This document shows positions 26,401-33,214 of a stretch of DNA of 64,000 bases, in pieces. The position numbers and the translations under genes are program-made. Each line of letters begins with the position of its first letter. Positions within the stretch are counted from its first letter, which is position 1. This stretch comes from Gemmatimonadota bacterium (lineage in GTDB: Bacteria > Gemmatimonadota > Gemmatimonadetes > Longimicrobiales > Gaopeijiaceae), in contig JAJDVT010000011.1 of the NCBI GenBank assembly GCA_022826005.1, positions 1-64,000 of the forward strand, in the 5' to 3' direction. The notes beneath the pieces are model-generated. The model was not told where the DNA came from. It did no database searches and saw only the letters and a program-made list of their open reading frames with translations.

Positions 26401-27791
26401 AGCGAGATGTCGACCGGCCACGCGGAACCCACGGGCCACCGCCGGCCGCCGTCATCCCCATCCACCGATGTGCCATCAGCCGATCCGGGCCCCTCCAACA
26501 GGATGTGAGCATTCGTTCCGGACCACCCGAAGCCGCTCACCCCCGCCCGTGGAGGTCGGCCTGAGCGGAGCGGCCACTCCATCCGGTTGCCCGCCACCCG
26601 CAGGGGAATCCCGTCCCAGTCGATCTGCGGGCTCGGGTTGTGGAAGTGCAGGTGCTTCGGGACCGTGCGCCGTTCAATCGACAGGATGGCCTTGATCATC
26701 CCTGCCACGCCCGCCGCCGCCTCAAGGTGCCCGATGTTCGTCTTCACGGAGCCGACCAGGATGGGGCGGTCCGCTGTGCGTCCCCTGCCATAGGCCGCCG
26801 CCGTCGCGCGCGCCTCGATGGGGTCCCCCACCTCCGTTCCGGTGCCGTGAGCCTCCACGTAGTCCACATCCGACGGCTGGAGCCCGGCCCGCCGGAGCGC
26901 GTCCTCGATACAGCGCTCCTGCGCGTCCTGGCTCGGCACCGTCAGCCCCGGGGTCGCGCCGTCCTGGTTCACCGCGGTGCTGCGGATGACGGCCCAGATC
27001 CGGTCGCCGTCGGCCACGGCCTCGCTGAGCCGCTTCAAGACCAGGATTCCGCAGCCTTCGCCCCGCACGTAGCCGTTTGCCCCGGCGTCGAAGGTTGCAC
27101 ACCGCCCATCCGGCGAGAGCATCCCCGCGTTCGCGCGCATTTCGAACAGCTGGGCCGACAGGATCACATGCACGCCGCCCGCCAGCGCCAGATCCGCCTC
27201 CCCGCGCTGCAGCCCCGAAACCGCCTGGTGAACGGCCACCAGAGATGAAGAGCAGGCGGTGTCGAGGGCCATCGCCGGCCCGTTCAGTCCCAATGCGAAG
27301 GCAACCCGCCCGATGGCCGTGTTGAAGGAAGTTCCCGTGACCGAGTACAGGCTTGCGGCCGGCTCGGTCGGCTCACCGGCGTCGAGGACGAGCGCCCGGT
27401 AGTCGTAGTTGCTGATGCCCGCGTATACTCCGGTGCGACTGCCCTTGAGCCGGTCCGGAGCGATGCCCGCGTCTTCGAGGGCCTGCCAGCTCGTCTCGAG
27501 CATCATGCGCTGCTGCGGATCCAGACGCTGCGCCTCCACCGGGGAGATGCGGAAGAACGAGGCGTCGAACTCGTCGAGCCGGTCGAGGAAGCCCGCGAAC
27601 CGGCAGGCCCGGTTGACCTTTTCGTCGGGGAAGAGCTGGCCCACGCGCCCGGCTCCGGACCCCAGGACACCCTCGGTCACGGCGTTCACGCCGCCTTCAA
27701 GCAGGCGCCAGAAGGACTCGATGTCGTCCGCGCCGGGGAACCGGCACGCCATGCCGACGATTGCGATGGGTTCGAAGGCCGTCCTTGGCAT
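17427..27791 (-). CDS. Type I polyketide synthase: KS-AT-DH-MT-ER-KR-ACP-KS-AT(degenerate)
   Basis: 3454 residues. Domains: KS1 ~1-430 (DTACSSS, Cys180; EAHGTGTEVGDP; KTNIGHLEAAAG); AT1 ~575-890 (GHSLGE, Ser672; PAYHS, closer to the malonyl-type xAFHS than to methylmalonyl YASH); DH ~930-1215 (His985 in DHRVFDRVVAP, later DGCFQ); C-methyltransferase ~1440-1650 (VLEVGAGIGSATEY); ER ~1830-2140 (GAGGVGLAAIQLA); KR ~2200-2420 (TGGLGGIG; HSVGVLSDAAL; GQANHAAANAF with His2365 where Tyr is usual); ACP ~2490-2570 (GMDSL, Ser2528); KS2 ~2594-3015 (VLNCAASLV, Cys2762); AT2 ~3150-3454 with GHGLGE (Gly3264 in place of Ser) and ~90 residues of the small subdomain missing. No thioesterase. The first module has the layout of fungal highly reducing iterative PKSs and suits a methyl-branched, largely saturated acyl chain. 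ATG with GGGAG eight bases upstream. Confidence 0.96.
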   Translation of the reverse strand: MPRTAFEPIAIVGMACRFPGADDIESFWRLLEGGVNAVTEGVLGSGAGRVGQLFPDEKVNRACRFAGFLDRLDEFDASFFRISPVEAQRLDPQQRMMLETSWQALEDAGIAPDRLKGSRTGVYAGISNYDYRALVLDAGEPTEPAASLYSVTGTSFNTAIGRVAFALGLNGPAMALDTACSSSLVAVHQAVSGLQRGEADLALAGGVHVILSAQLFEMRANAGMLSPDGRCATFDAGANGYVRGEGCGILVLKRLSEAVADGDRIWAVIRSTAVNQDGATPGLTVPSQDAQERCIEDALRRAGLQPSDVDYVEAHGTGTEVGDPIEARATAAAYGRGRTADRPILVGSVKTNIGHLEAAAGVAGMIKAILSIERRTVPKHLHFHNPSPQIDWDGIPLRVAGNRMEWPLRSGRPPRAGVSGFGWSGTNAHILLEGPGSADGTSVDGDDGGRRWPVGSAWPVDISLAEDGTDGAALPAPREEELAARVTRILPLSGRSDEALRELAERYLGWVDEGVGKGPAGDGARDPLLADMAWTAGMGRSHFDHRAGVVFRDAASLREGLRKVAEADGGTPSRGAATVAFAYAGQASQWPGMGASLHASEPVVRAVLDRCDELLRQERDASLLDVMFGRPAAVGDLDDPQWKQPAIYALECALAALWSSLGIRPDVVLGHSLGEIAAAHTAGVFGLEDGLRLAAVRGELVGALPGEGAMGAVFAPAGHVAEALEEHNAASGGIGLCIAADNGAHQVISGPAAEVSALLERLEADGLRVARLRKSPAYHSAMIEPALDDLEEALSRLSYAPPKLPFVSNLDGRTVAAGEALDAAYWRRQMRAPVAFRACVETLAELGVNAVVEIGPHSVLGPMTTLAWPDSAGAPEAPVALSSLMRPGRKVTVTEAEDAFFAAVAGAYEAGLPLRFEGLFAGESRRRIALPGYPFRRDRHWIDAPRRRRSSADHPLLGSRHESASGEISFDTELYPSDPAWLGDHRVFDRVVAPGALFGAMAASACTVENSGPAVVGDFQMRSALVFPAESGDGDGSGEEGRRLQLLVDGAEEDGSRRVRILSRGAADDEWTLHAEGRVATDAGADLPPTGATPDLARLRSDLAPVDLPAYYRAKAEVGIDLGPSFRTLEALRAGPGEALAEVSLPDSADTGGLAFHPLVLDGCFQVMGAARDTFGSDEDVTYLPFGWEQLSVPERLPERLLCHVRMREAPDSAGAEPPEVLSADITLCDLDGSPIGTLNGYTVKRATRSALLPAAEGVEELLYEVVWRDRALPPGILAADFLPAPAAAAARSRPFSRYLAIEGVKVEDETGLQEDMERVSWCYALSALEALGWERRAGAAVDPEELRERLEVLPEHVHLLRRMLEILARSGVLQANAEGFVVAVGAEDPLPDDMPLDSEGFLTGVMQRFPHATNEIGLFRRCAGALPEVLRGNEDTLALLFGDAEPNAVDLYRRAPAWRAANGMLGEVVRTLVDELPAGRQLRVLEVGAGIGSATEYVLPELPAGGFSYAYTDISAGFFAEAETRFSTGDTSIDYRVLDIEKDPVDQGFEAHGYDLVIAANVLHATRHLDETLARCRALLAPSGLLVALENQRGRGWMDLIFGQLDGWWRFADRYRPNHALAGPAVWRRALADSGFVQSEVLGLDRQEVAGLPDRGVIVAQGPAEIDLPEGVWVLAGDRGGVAAEVAAQLAALNQRVVLAGVDPQAGLSAGESEAGIVAASVEMERRESWQSLLEGLPADVPLAGVVHLVAQDGHGPEATTANIAADAKRGAASALALVQGIADADVEPEKGLWFVTRGAQVLERERTGRLAGAALWGFGRVVAREAPELQPRMLDLDPEAAGAPEALTDELLFPDSENHIAYRQGHRQVARLVRTGDGVPRLALPEEADWVLAPDEGGAIETLRVHSLPPRTLEPNEVRAAVEACGLNFLDVFRAMGLVEEEGMLGEEFCGRIVEVGSDVTSVAVGDRVAGFAFGTFGPEVVTREELVALAPAGVSATALATIPSVFVTCVLSYELAGLKAGDRVLVHAGAGGVGLAAIQLAQAAGAEVFATASARKRDYLRSHGVEHVYDSRSTRFGQEILDSTGGAGVDVVLNSLTGEGFIEASLSCLAQGGRFVELARRDILTEGEMAALRPDVAYAILDLYTLKEQDPAGPGAALTDVLARVATGGLAPLRHTIWPMAETSAAMAYMRAARHIGKIVLTTPPIAAGRLRRDGTYLVTGGLGGIGLALAEWLAERGAGSVVLNGRRAPDQAAEKAIESLRARGFRIEVEIADVTDTAALDAMLDRMDGSLPPLAGVIHSVGVLSDAALGNQSWDSFETVLWPKMLGAWHLHRATAEHDLDMFVLFSSVAGVLGNPGQANHAAANAFLDQLAVHRRALGLPGQAIAWGAWSGIGEAEEQRARIAGRREVSGTGWFSPEQGFMALDRLLREDGATSVVLAVDWPVFGDTLGNRHPLFDDLVSADQDPADESAESTDDVLAALRSAPPAAREELLVSFLQREIQAVLRLPAAPAPAVGFFDLGMDSLVAVELRNRLNRVFAGEYTAPNTIVFDYPDIASLAGHLTIALAEEDDASVDEPQPAATESQPTVRQDEDGIAIVGMACRFPGAPDLDAFWSLLETGEDAVTDGRPGSGPWHGVSGDPADEDPVSRRGGFVEGIDRFDAHFFGMTPIGARTMDPQQRLLLETTWQALEDAGMDPEGLRGSSTGVYAGIAASEYRDLMMDGLDGINYLGTAGSMALGGVAFKLGLMGPTMPVVLNCAASLVAVHHAVGALRQGEVDLALVGGVNAIFSPGLTREMAGLRMLSPEGRCKTFDASADGFVRSEGCGMLVLKRLGEAEADGDRIWGVVRGSAVNQNGATAGPTVPNGRAQQRVIEEALDRGGVLPGQVDFLEAHGAGSALGDPIEVQAAAAVYGRGREQDQPLLIGSVKTNIGHLESAAGVAALIKVILAMKRGLIPKQLHFRNPTPHLDWDGLPVQVTADSVDWPRRPGQPPRAGVSAFGISGTNAHVVLEGYGPPADDSTAADGGGSAPAPVLQAPGSARTVVIPLMDPVADLQPAAGDFQPRTARILPLSGKSEAAMRELAERYLGWLDRQAGILATPGAPADSLLADMAWTVGVGRGHFGHRAGVAFHDANSLLAGLRAVAEGDRPGSARAARDSGTAPKVAFVYAGVGGERTEMAERLYETEPVVRAVLDRCDAVLNDERGNGNISLLDAIFGRAAAASALRDPAWAQPAIFAIECALTAMWSGVGVRPSVVAGHGLGELAAAWCAGVFELEDGLRLAAARGMLAAAGNAAGTGAPRNGDHGPADDALDAFGAACAEIPASPPSVRMLSQVTGRLLPPDRMLDGSYWREQARQPESRPRHPRALADLGVDLVLEIGPQAALGPVPLRDWPEAARHGDIGFAEAVASAYEAGLPVSFAGLFAGEERRRISLPGYPFQRRRHWFDAAP

Positions 27792-27814
27792 CAGTGCGAC
27801 TCCCCTGGGAGTTT

Positions 27815-27864
27815 TGACAGATTCCGTGACAGATTCATAGCACTATCTGTCAAGGAATCTGTCA
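27815..27864. promoter_or_regulatory. 19-bp-arm inverted repeat in the PKS/permease divergent promoter, copy 2
   Basis: Left arm 27815-27833 and right arm 27846-27864 pair at 18 of 19 positions around a 12-nt centre; each arm holds two TGACAGA motifs. TTGACA sequences suitable as -35 boxes lie in both arms, one for each direction. It begins 23 bp upstream of the PKS ATG, so it is a strong candidate operator for the PKS. It matches the hisD element at 11058-11106. Confidence 0.75.
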
Positions 27865-27986
27865 TATTGGGCTTTTGCTGGATGGAACCAATATAGTAGA
27901 CACTCTCCGGGCGTTCCCAAGGCGCGTTGTTCATTGGGCGTACGCGTCCACCACGGCTCCGACGAGCCCCCGAGCGGACACATGAC

Positions 27987-29750
27987 ATGCTCTACCTGAT
28001 CGCCGCCCTCGCGGCGCTGGCCATCGGGCCCCTCATGGGAGCGCGCGCGGGGCCGGCCCGCGAAGCCGAAGATGGACGGCGGAGTACGCTCGCCTCCGTC
28101 CTCGAGGGCCTGGTGATGGCGGCCGTGCCGGGGCTGATCTTCCTGGAATTCGTGCCGTCCGCGGTCGGGGAAGGGGAGTGGGGCGTCCTTCTTGTGCTCC
28201 TGGTGGGATTCGCGTTGCCCGTGCTCGCCGAGCGGTCCTCGCGCAGGGGGGGAAAGCCGGTCCACCGCTGGGCGCTGATCGCCGGCCTCTCCGGGTTCCT
28301 CGTCCACGCCGCGCTCGACGGGGCCGCACTGTCCACCCTGCCGGCGGGCAGCCCGGCTTCGCTTCCCCTGGCCGTCATCCTGCACCGCCTTCCGGTGGGG
28401 GTCGCTGTGTGGTGGCTCGCGGCCCGGGAGATCAACCGCCCGGCGGGCGTCGTGGCGCTGGCCGCGCTGATGCTCGCGACGGTGGCAGGGTATCTCCTCG
28501 GTGCCGCCGCCGACGGGGCCCTGCTGGACGCGGCCATCCTCGACTCCGGAGCGCTGCGGCTCTACCAGGCCGCGGTAGGGGGATCGCTGGTGCACGTCGT
28601 CATCCACCAGAACGGTGCACGCGCGACCGCCCGCGACCGCCGCGGCGAGGGCTGGGGCGCGATCATCGCCCTGGCGGTCCTTCTGGCCGTCGCCGTGGCC
28701 GGCATGGACGCGAGTCCGCACGGTCCCGCGAACTTCCTTTCGCGACTCCACGTGCTCTCCGCGGAGAGCGCCCCGGCCCTTCTTGCGGCGTACCTCTGCG
28801 CGGGGCTCCTCAGCGCCTTTCTGCCGCAGCGGTCGGTTCGCTGGATGGCCCGCGGCAGCTCGGTCTCCCAGGCCGGGCGGGGCATGCTGATCGGCCTGCC
28901 GTTCCCGGTGTGCTCCTGCGGCGTCGTGCCGCTGTACAGGAGCCTGGTGCGGCGCGGCGCACCCCCGGCCGCCGCGATGGCGTTCCTGGTCGCCACCCCC
29001 GAACTGGGCATCGACGCGATCCTCCTCTCGCTTCCGCTGCTGGGGCCGCAGGTCACGGTGCTGCGCCTGGCCACGGCTGCCCTGGCGGCGCTCCTGGTGG
29101 GCTGGTGGGTGGGCGGCAGGCTGAAGACGGCGGACCCGGAGCCCGAGCCCGCGACCGCATCGGGTGACCAGCCGGGCACTCTGACCCGCCTGGGCACCGC
29201 GCTGCGCACGGGAACCGGCGAGGTCGTCGACCACACCGCGCCGTGGATCGTCCTCGGATTGGGCGTCGCGGCCCTCGTCACCCCCGTCCTGGAGAGCGGC
29301 TGGCTGGCCGGTCTGCCGCCGGTGGCGGACGTATTCCTCTTCGCCCTGCTGGGCTTCCCGACCTACGTCTGCGCCGCCTCGGCCACCCCGCTGGTCGCGG
29401 CCTTCCTCGCCACCGGCCTGTCGCCAGGTGCCGGCATCGCCTTCCTCATCACCGGACCGGCCACCAACATCTCCACCCTCGGGCTCGTCAGCAGCCTGCA
29501 CGGCCGCCGCGCGGCCATCGCGTTCGCTTCGGTGATGGTTGCGTTCGCGGTCACGTCGGGCGTCGCGGTCAACGCCGCCTTCGGAGCGCTGCAGGTCCCC
29601 TCGCTCGCCGCGCTGATGGAAGAGACGCCCAGCGCCCTGCAGCAGATCAGCCTCGTCCTTCTCGCCGCACTCTTCGTCCGTTCGATCGTGCGGCGAGGGC
29701 TCAGGAAGTTTGTGGGCGAGCTGCGGGAAGGGCTGGGGTGGGCCCACTGA
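27987..29750 (+). CDS. Permease: ZIP-like N-terminal half fused to an ArsP-type permease
   Basis: 587 residues, largely hydrophobic. The C-terminal ~330 residues match the ArsP/DUF318 permease family: FPVCSCGVVPLYRSLVRRGAP, ATPELGIDAI, then in the second half LLGFPTYVCAASATPLVAAF and ITGPATNISTLGLV, the paired Cys/TGPATN signature of two inverted halves. The N-terminal ~240 residues have eight or so TM segments with His-rich helices (FLVHAALDGAAL, VILHRLPVG, LVHVVIHQNG) that resemble ZIP-type metal transporters. Could move a metal, organoarsenical or other thiol-reactive compound. An upstream in-frame TTG (27927) would add 20 residues, but MLYLIAALAALAIGP looks like a natural TM start. Confidence 0.8.
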   Translation: MLYLIAALAALAIGPLMGARAGPAREAEDGRRSTLASVLEGLVMAAVPGLIFLEFVPSAVGEGEWGVLLVLLVGFALPVLAERSSRRGGKPVHRWALIAGLSGFLVHAALDGAALSTLPAGSPASLPLAVILHRLPVGVAVWWLAAREINRPAGVVALAALMLATVAGYLLGAAADGALLDAAILDSGALRLYQAAVGGSLVHVVIHQNGARATARDRRGEGWGAIIALAVLLAVAVAGMDASPHGPANFLSRLHVLSAESAPALLAAYLCAGLLSAFLPQRSVRWMARGSSVSQAGRGMLIGLPFPVCSCGVVPLYRSLVRRGAPPAAAMAFLVATPELGIDAILLSLPLLGPQVTVLRLATAALAALLVGWWVGGRLKTADPEPEPATASGDQPGTLTRLGTALRTGTGEVVDHTAPWIVLGLGVAALVTPVLESGWLAGLPPVADVFLFALLGFPTYVCAASATPLVAAFLATGLSPGAGIAFLITGPATNISTLGLVSSLHGRRAAIAFASVMVAFAVTSGVAVNAAFGALQVPSLAALMEETPSALQQISLVLLAALFVRSIVRRGLRKFVGELREGLGWAH

Positions 29751-29907
29751 TGCTCTGGACCGCTCTGATGGCCGGCCTCCTCACCCACCGCCGCGAAGGG
29801 TGGCGCGGAAGCCGCCACCTGGCTCCAGCCGCGGCTTCGGGTGTTCCCGTTTTCCGTCTGGTTTGCCGTTCGGACCTCCTGTAGCATGCGAACCACAACA
29901 CACCGCT

Positions 29908-31140
29908 TCAGCGCAGGGGCGCCCTCACCACGTACGGCACATCCATTTCGTCCACGACCCAGGTGTAGATGTTGCCGTGCTGGACCCAGAAACGGCTGTA
30001 GGGTGCGGGGGTGAAGGCGAAGCGGACGGAGCCCAGATAGTCCCCTTCCTCACTGTAGGTGTCGTAGAACGCGGGAGCGTCCTCCGGGGTGACCCTTTGC
30101 ACCCAGAGCCGGCCTTCGTCGTCCACGAACATGCGTGCGAGAATGGGCTTGACGTCCGGCATGAGCGCCGCGACCTCTTCGGCCGCGCTGCGCGCCTCGG
30201 GGCTGTCCTCGACAATCTCCTCGACGAAGGCCGCGCGGTCTTCGTCCGTCAGCGGCAGCACGGGCACTCCGGCCTCGATGACGACCAGCGTGTCCCCGCC
30301 CTCGCCGGTTCGCGCGATGCGGTACGCCACGTTGTTCGCGCGCCAGAATCCGCCGGACGGGTTGACAACGATCATCTCGAATGCCGAGAAGCTCGGCGCC
30401 AGGAGCTGCCAGAGCCCGTTCGAGTCCTGGTAGTAGTATGATTGAAGGCTGCTTTCGCCCAGGAAGACCGAGTCGACAGCCTCGCTGGACAGGTCGTAGG
30501 ACTTGTAGTAGCCACGCGATGTCCTTGAACTCAGGCCGGGTGGGGGCGGGTAGCGCCGTTCTTCGTCCGAATGGGCGGTGAGCGACCAGTAACGCCCCCG
30601 ATTGTCGAACGGCCCCGTCCAGACGAAACCGTAGCCCAGTACCGGCGCATTGAACCGGCGCACCTCCTCTCCGGCCGGGTTCACCCCGATGATCCTCCAC
30701 TTGCCATGATCGTTGATCCACAGCAGCGTGTCGCCCGAGAGGACGAGCCCATTGGCCGCGGTGATCTCGCCAGGACCCTCGCCCCGCCGGACGATCGTCC
30801 GCAGGTACCGGCCATCGGAGTCAAAGACGCGAACCTCCGTAGCCTGGAAGTCCAGCACGTAGATGGTCCCGTCGCTGCTGGCCTGGATGCCCCGGATGTC
30901 CCCGAAGATGAGGTTGGGGTCGTCCCCTTCGAGGCTTCCGAACCTCAGGTCGACATGTGCTTCGGTGACTTCGGGGCCGATGGCGTCAATGGCGGGGAGG
31001 TCGGGATACCGCACGAGGAGCGCGCCGTTCGGCAGGGTCTCACGCAGAGCGGGCGGCTCGGCGGATTCCGTGACGCATGACGAAACCGCGGCGGCGAGGA
31101 TGATGGCGGGCAGTACGCGTGATGTGGGGTGATTCCGCAT
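29908..31140 (-). CDS. 6-bladed beta-propeller lipoprotein
   Basis: 410 residues. Signal sequence ending AVSSC with lipidation at Cys22. NHL/6-bladed propeller repeats follow: GIQASSDGTIYVLDFQATEVRVFDSDG is the first clear blade (residues ~84-110), then RRGEGPGEI, the hallmark shared by all propellers in this window, and last WVQRVTPEDAPAFYD and the VVRAP end. Probably periplasm-facing, membrane-anchored; ligand or partner unknown. It lies 19 bp downstream of a truncated M56 gene with a strong promoter, which probably transcribes it. No SD is visible at the ATG. Confidence 0.8.
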   Translation of the reverse strand: MRNHPTSRVLPAIILAAAVSSCVTESAEPPALRETLPNGALLVRYPDLPAIDAIGPEVTEAHVDLRFGSLEGDDPNLIFGDIRGIQASSDGTIYVLDFQATEVRVFDSDGRYLRTIVRRGEGPGEITAANGLVLSGDTLLWINDHGKWRIIGVNPAGEEVRRFNAPVLGYGFVWTGPFDNRGRYWSLTAHSDEERRYPPPPGLSSRTSRGYYKSYDLSSEAVDSVFLGESSLQSYYYQDSNGLWQLLAPSFSAFEMIVVNPSGGFWRANNVAYRIARTGEGGDTLVVIEAGVPVLPLTDEDRAAFVEEIVEDSPEARSAAEEVAALMPDVKPILARMFVDDEGRLWVQRVTPEDAPAFYDTYSEEGDYLGSVRFAFTPAPYSRFWVQHGNIYTWVVDEMDVPYVVRAPLR

Positions 31141-31159
31141 GACTCGTGGAGGGTTGGAG

Positions 31160-31450
31160 CTACGACATCTGACGCCGCCTGGTGAGATCGAACGTTGGCT
31201 GAGGCCGCCTGGTGAGATCCAGCGTAGGCTGAGGCCGCCTGGTGAGATTGAACCCGGGATTGAGCCCTGATATCAGCTGCCTGGCGGGATCGAACGTCGA
31301 TGCCTCGTCGTCCAGCAGCGCCAGCGTCAGTCCCGCCAACCACGCAAAGCGGCGGGGAAAACCCACTCGCTCACAGAGCTTGTCCAGCGAGAGGGCTACG
31401 GCTGCCAGGAGGCACGCAACGCCGGCTGCGTAGGCCATCCACGTCACCAC
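31160..31450 (-). pseudogene. Truncated M56 (BlaR1-like) N-terminal stub
   Basis: The first ~45 residues (MVTWMAYAAGVACLLAAVAL, then LDKLCERVGFPRRFAWLAGLTLAL) look like the first two membrane helices of M56-family BlaR1-like peptidases. The sequence then runs into FDLTRRPQPT-type residues encoded by a 30-bp tandem repeat and stops at 96 residues; the HExxH protease domain is missing. GTG start with GGAG upstream and a near-consensus promoter (31549-31577) remain. Either a decayed gene or a stub retained because it carries the promoter of the propeller gene downstream. Confidence 0.6.
31171..31260 (-). repeat. 30-bp tandem repeat, three copies
   Basis: Units at 31171, 31201 and 31231, each with GCCGCCTGGTGAGAT near the start and diverging afterwards. 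It encodes the LTRRPQPT repeats at the end of the truncated M56 frame. Confidence 0.9.
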
Positions 31451-31512
31451 TTGTTCTTCTCCCCGGGTTGTCCGTTGCTCGGTCGAGCCCGCGTCGCGGG
31501 TGCTGCTGCGGC

Positions 31513-31577
31513 GACACTACGATTCATTCACGAACATCTTCGTAATAAATAGTACGGTGTCCGGCAAGGCATGTCAA
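31513..31577 (-). promoter_or_regulatory. Near-consensus promoter with dyad, upstream of the M56 stub
   Basis: On the - strand: TTGACA (31572-31577), exactly 17 bp, TACTAT (31549-31554). Around and downstream of the -10 lie nested inverted repeats: GACAC (31513-31517) / GTGTC (31557-31561) and TACGA (31518-31522) / TCGTA (31540-31544). The TAC...GTA character recalls BlaI/MecI operators, which fits an M56 gene. The rest of 31451-32022 holds only the nuclease fragment below; nothing recognised in 31771-32022. Confidence 0.7.
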
Positions 31578-31647
31578 CGAGATTCTTCGTGGCAACCGTG
31601 AGGCGGGCGGACATGCGAGCGCGCGCGCCGCTGACAACTCCCCTGCC

Positions 31648-31770
31648 TCAGGAGACGCGCTGGACCTCCCTGGCCCGTGCGATGAACTCGTCCGCCGTCT
31701 CGCACTCGATGACACCGGTGGCGACTGCGGCGATGCGATCCGCGTCCCCAGCGTCCTGGCGCGTTCCGTC
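31648..31770 (-). pseudogene. C-terminal fragment of an Rpn/YhgA-type nuclease gene
   Basis: The - strand frame ending at TGA 31648-31650 reads DADRIAAVATGVIECETADE and continues FIARAREV. It aligns with the C-terminus of the gene at 47738-48669 (ESIAAIADAVIECETAEEFL...RVRDV). Upstream of this the similarity fades and no start or catalytic region remains, so it is a decayed remnant of a second copy. Confidence 0.7.
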
Positions 31771-32022
31771 TTGCGACTGTCGGTTCAAACGGGACTTCGT
31801 CTTGCGACCGTTGCGCATGGCGGAGATGGTCGTCGCCGGTGGGCGGTCTCACCCTCACAACCGACCCGCTGGAACTCCGACTCCGTCGGGGGCGAAAAGA
31901 GCGTGCGCGCGGTGATCACGCCGCTGCAGGGTGGCGGGTGGAAGTCCGAATGGCGCCATCCAGGCCCTACCTCTTCGAGCGGCTTCCGGACTGGTGCTTT
32001 CTGGCGGCGGCCATGCAGTCGC

Positions 32023-33099
32023 TCATCCCACCGATGGCAACATCCCCGCGCACGGCTCCCCACTGACCCGCCGCAGCGGGTGCATCGAGGCCTTGTTGGC
32101 GCTCCCCATGAACAGGTGGGGTCTCCCGTCTTCCGTCTCTCCCTGGTCCTGCTGGAATACCAGGACGCTGTCGCCTCTCACCCGAACGGGAATCCGGGCC
32201 ATGTCGGTCCGCATATCCTTTTGCACGATCGCGTAGCATCCGGTTTCCGGGTCGATGATCGCGCCGCCGGTACGGAAGTCGCCGCTGAACAGCACGAGGT
32301 GGCCCCGGTCGTCGACGGACGGATGCGACTTGTGCGACCATGGCGGGCACGGTCTCCCGCTGATCTGGCAACCCCACTCCTCGGTGAACTCGGTCGGAAC
32401 AGCCACCCGTCCCGTCTTGCCGCTCAGGTCGTAGACGAACACGGAATCGGGGCCTTCCTCGTAGGCCTGTACGACGAAGGCCCGGTCCTCGGTACAGACG
32501 ATCCGTGCCGCGCTATTCAACGAAAGGCCGGTGAGCACCGCCTGATTGCGGGCGCGGGCATCTTCCTCGGAAACGATCTCGTCGACCGACGTGCCCAAAA
32601 TCGCATTCGGTCCAATGGCCTCGGTCTCGTGCCGCAGCACACCGTTCGGGACCGGTACCGCGGGCTTGCCGCCCAGATCGCAAACCCTCTGTGCCGTGGG
32701 TGCCTGCGGGGTCCACGAGCCCACCGGATTGTGGTTGGAATCGAACATGAGGACTCGCTGGAATCCGGCAACGTACAGACCTCCATCGCCGGCAAGTGAC
32801 ATCCAGGTTGTGCCCAGGGGCGGGATTTCCAGCGGGCCCTCGCCACGTGGCGTCGAGATCGTTCGCACCCATTCACCCGTCTCGAGCGAGAAGACCATGA
32901 TCCCGTCGGGCTCCTCGTTGTCGTGGACGTAGAGGAGGTTGCGGTCCCAGTCAGCTGCCAGGTTGTGGTACTTCATGGCCCGCCACTCGTCGTGGATGAT
33001 GGTTCGGCCGACCGAGTAGTCGATCTCCAGGATCTGCTGGGCGCCGGCGTCGGGAGCCGCGACGAGGCCGGCGATCATGAGGAAGGTCAGTGCGCGCAA
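32023..33099 (-). CDS. Secreted beta-propeller-like protein
   Basis: 358 residues. TTG start supported by AGGAG seven bases upstream; Sec signal peptide MRALTFLMIAGLVAAPDAGA with likely cleavage after AGA, and no lipobox Cys. Blade-like segments NLLYVHDNEEPDGIMVFSLE, STPRGEGPLEIPPLGTTW (the family motif), GGLYVAGFQRVLMFDSN and HLVLFSGDFRTGGAIIDPE. Periplasmic by prediction. It heads a run of four same-strand propeller genes (32023-36862), separated from the next upstream one by 115 bp. Function unknown. Confidence 0.75.
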   Translation of the reverse strand: MRALTFLMIAGLVAAPDAGAQQILEIDYSVGRTIIHDEWRAMKYHNLAADWDRNLLYVHDNEEPDGIMVFSLETGEWVRTISTPRGEGPLEIPPLGTTWMSLAGDGGLYVAGFQRVLMFDSNHNPVGSWTPQAPTAQRVCDLGGKPAVPVPNGVLRHETEAIGPNAILGTSVDEIVSEEDARARNQAVLTGLSLNSAARIVCTEDRAFVVQAYEEGPDSVFVYDLSGKTGRVAVPTEFTEEWGCQISGRPCPPWSHKSHPSVDDRGHLVLFSGDFRTGGAIIDPETGCYAIVQKDMRTDMARIPVRVRGDSVLVFQQDQGETEDGRPHLFMGSANKASMHPLRRVSGEPCAGMLPSVG

Positions 33100-33214
33100 C
33101 GGTTTGCTCCTGCGTTCAGGTGGTGTTGCGACTGGGACGGGCAGAAAGTCACACGTTGACTGGATGCATCAGCGATTCCGGGGGTTGCCAGACTGCAGAG
33201 GCTCAACCCAACCC

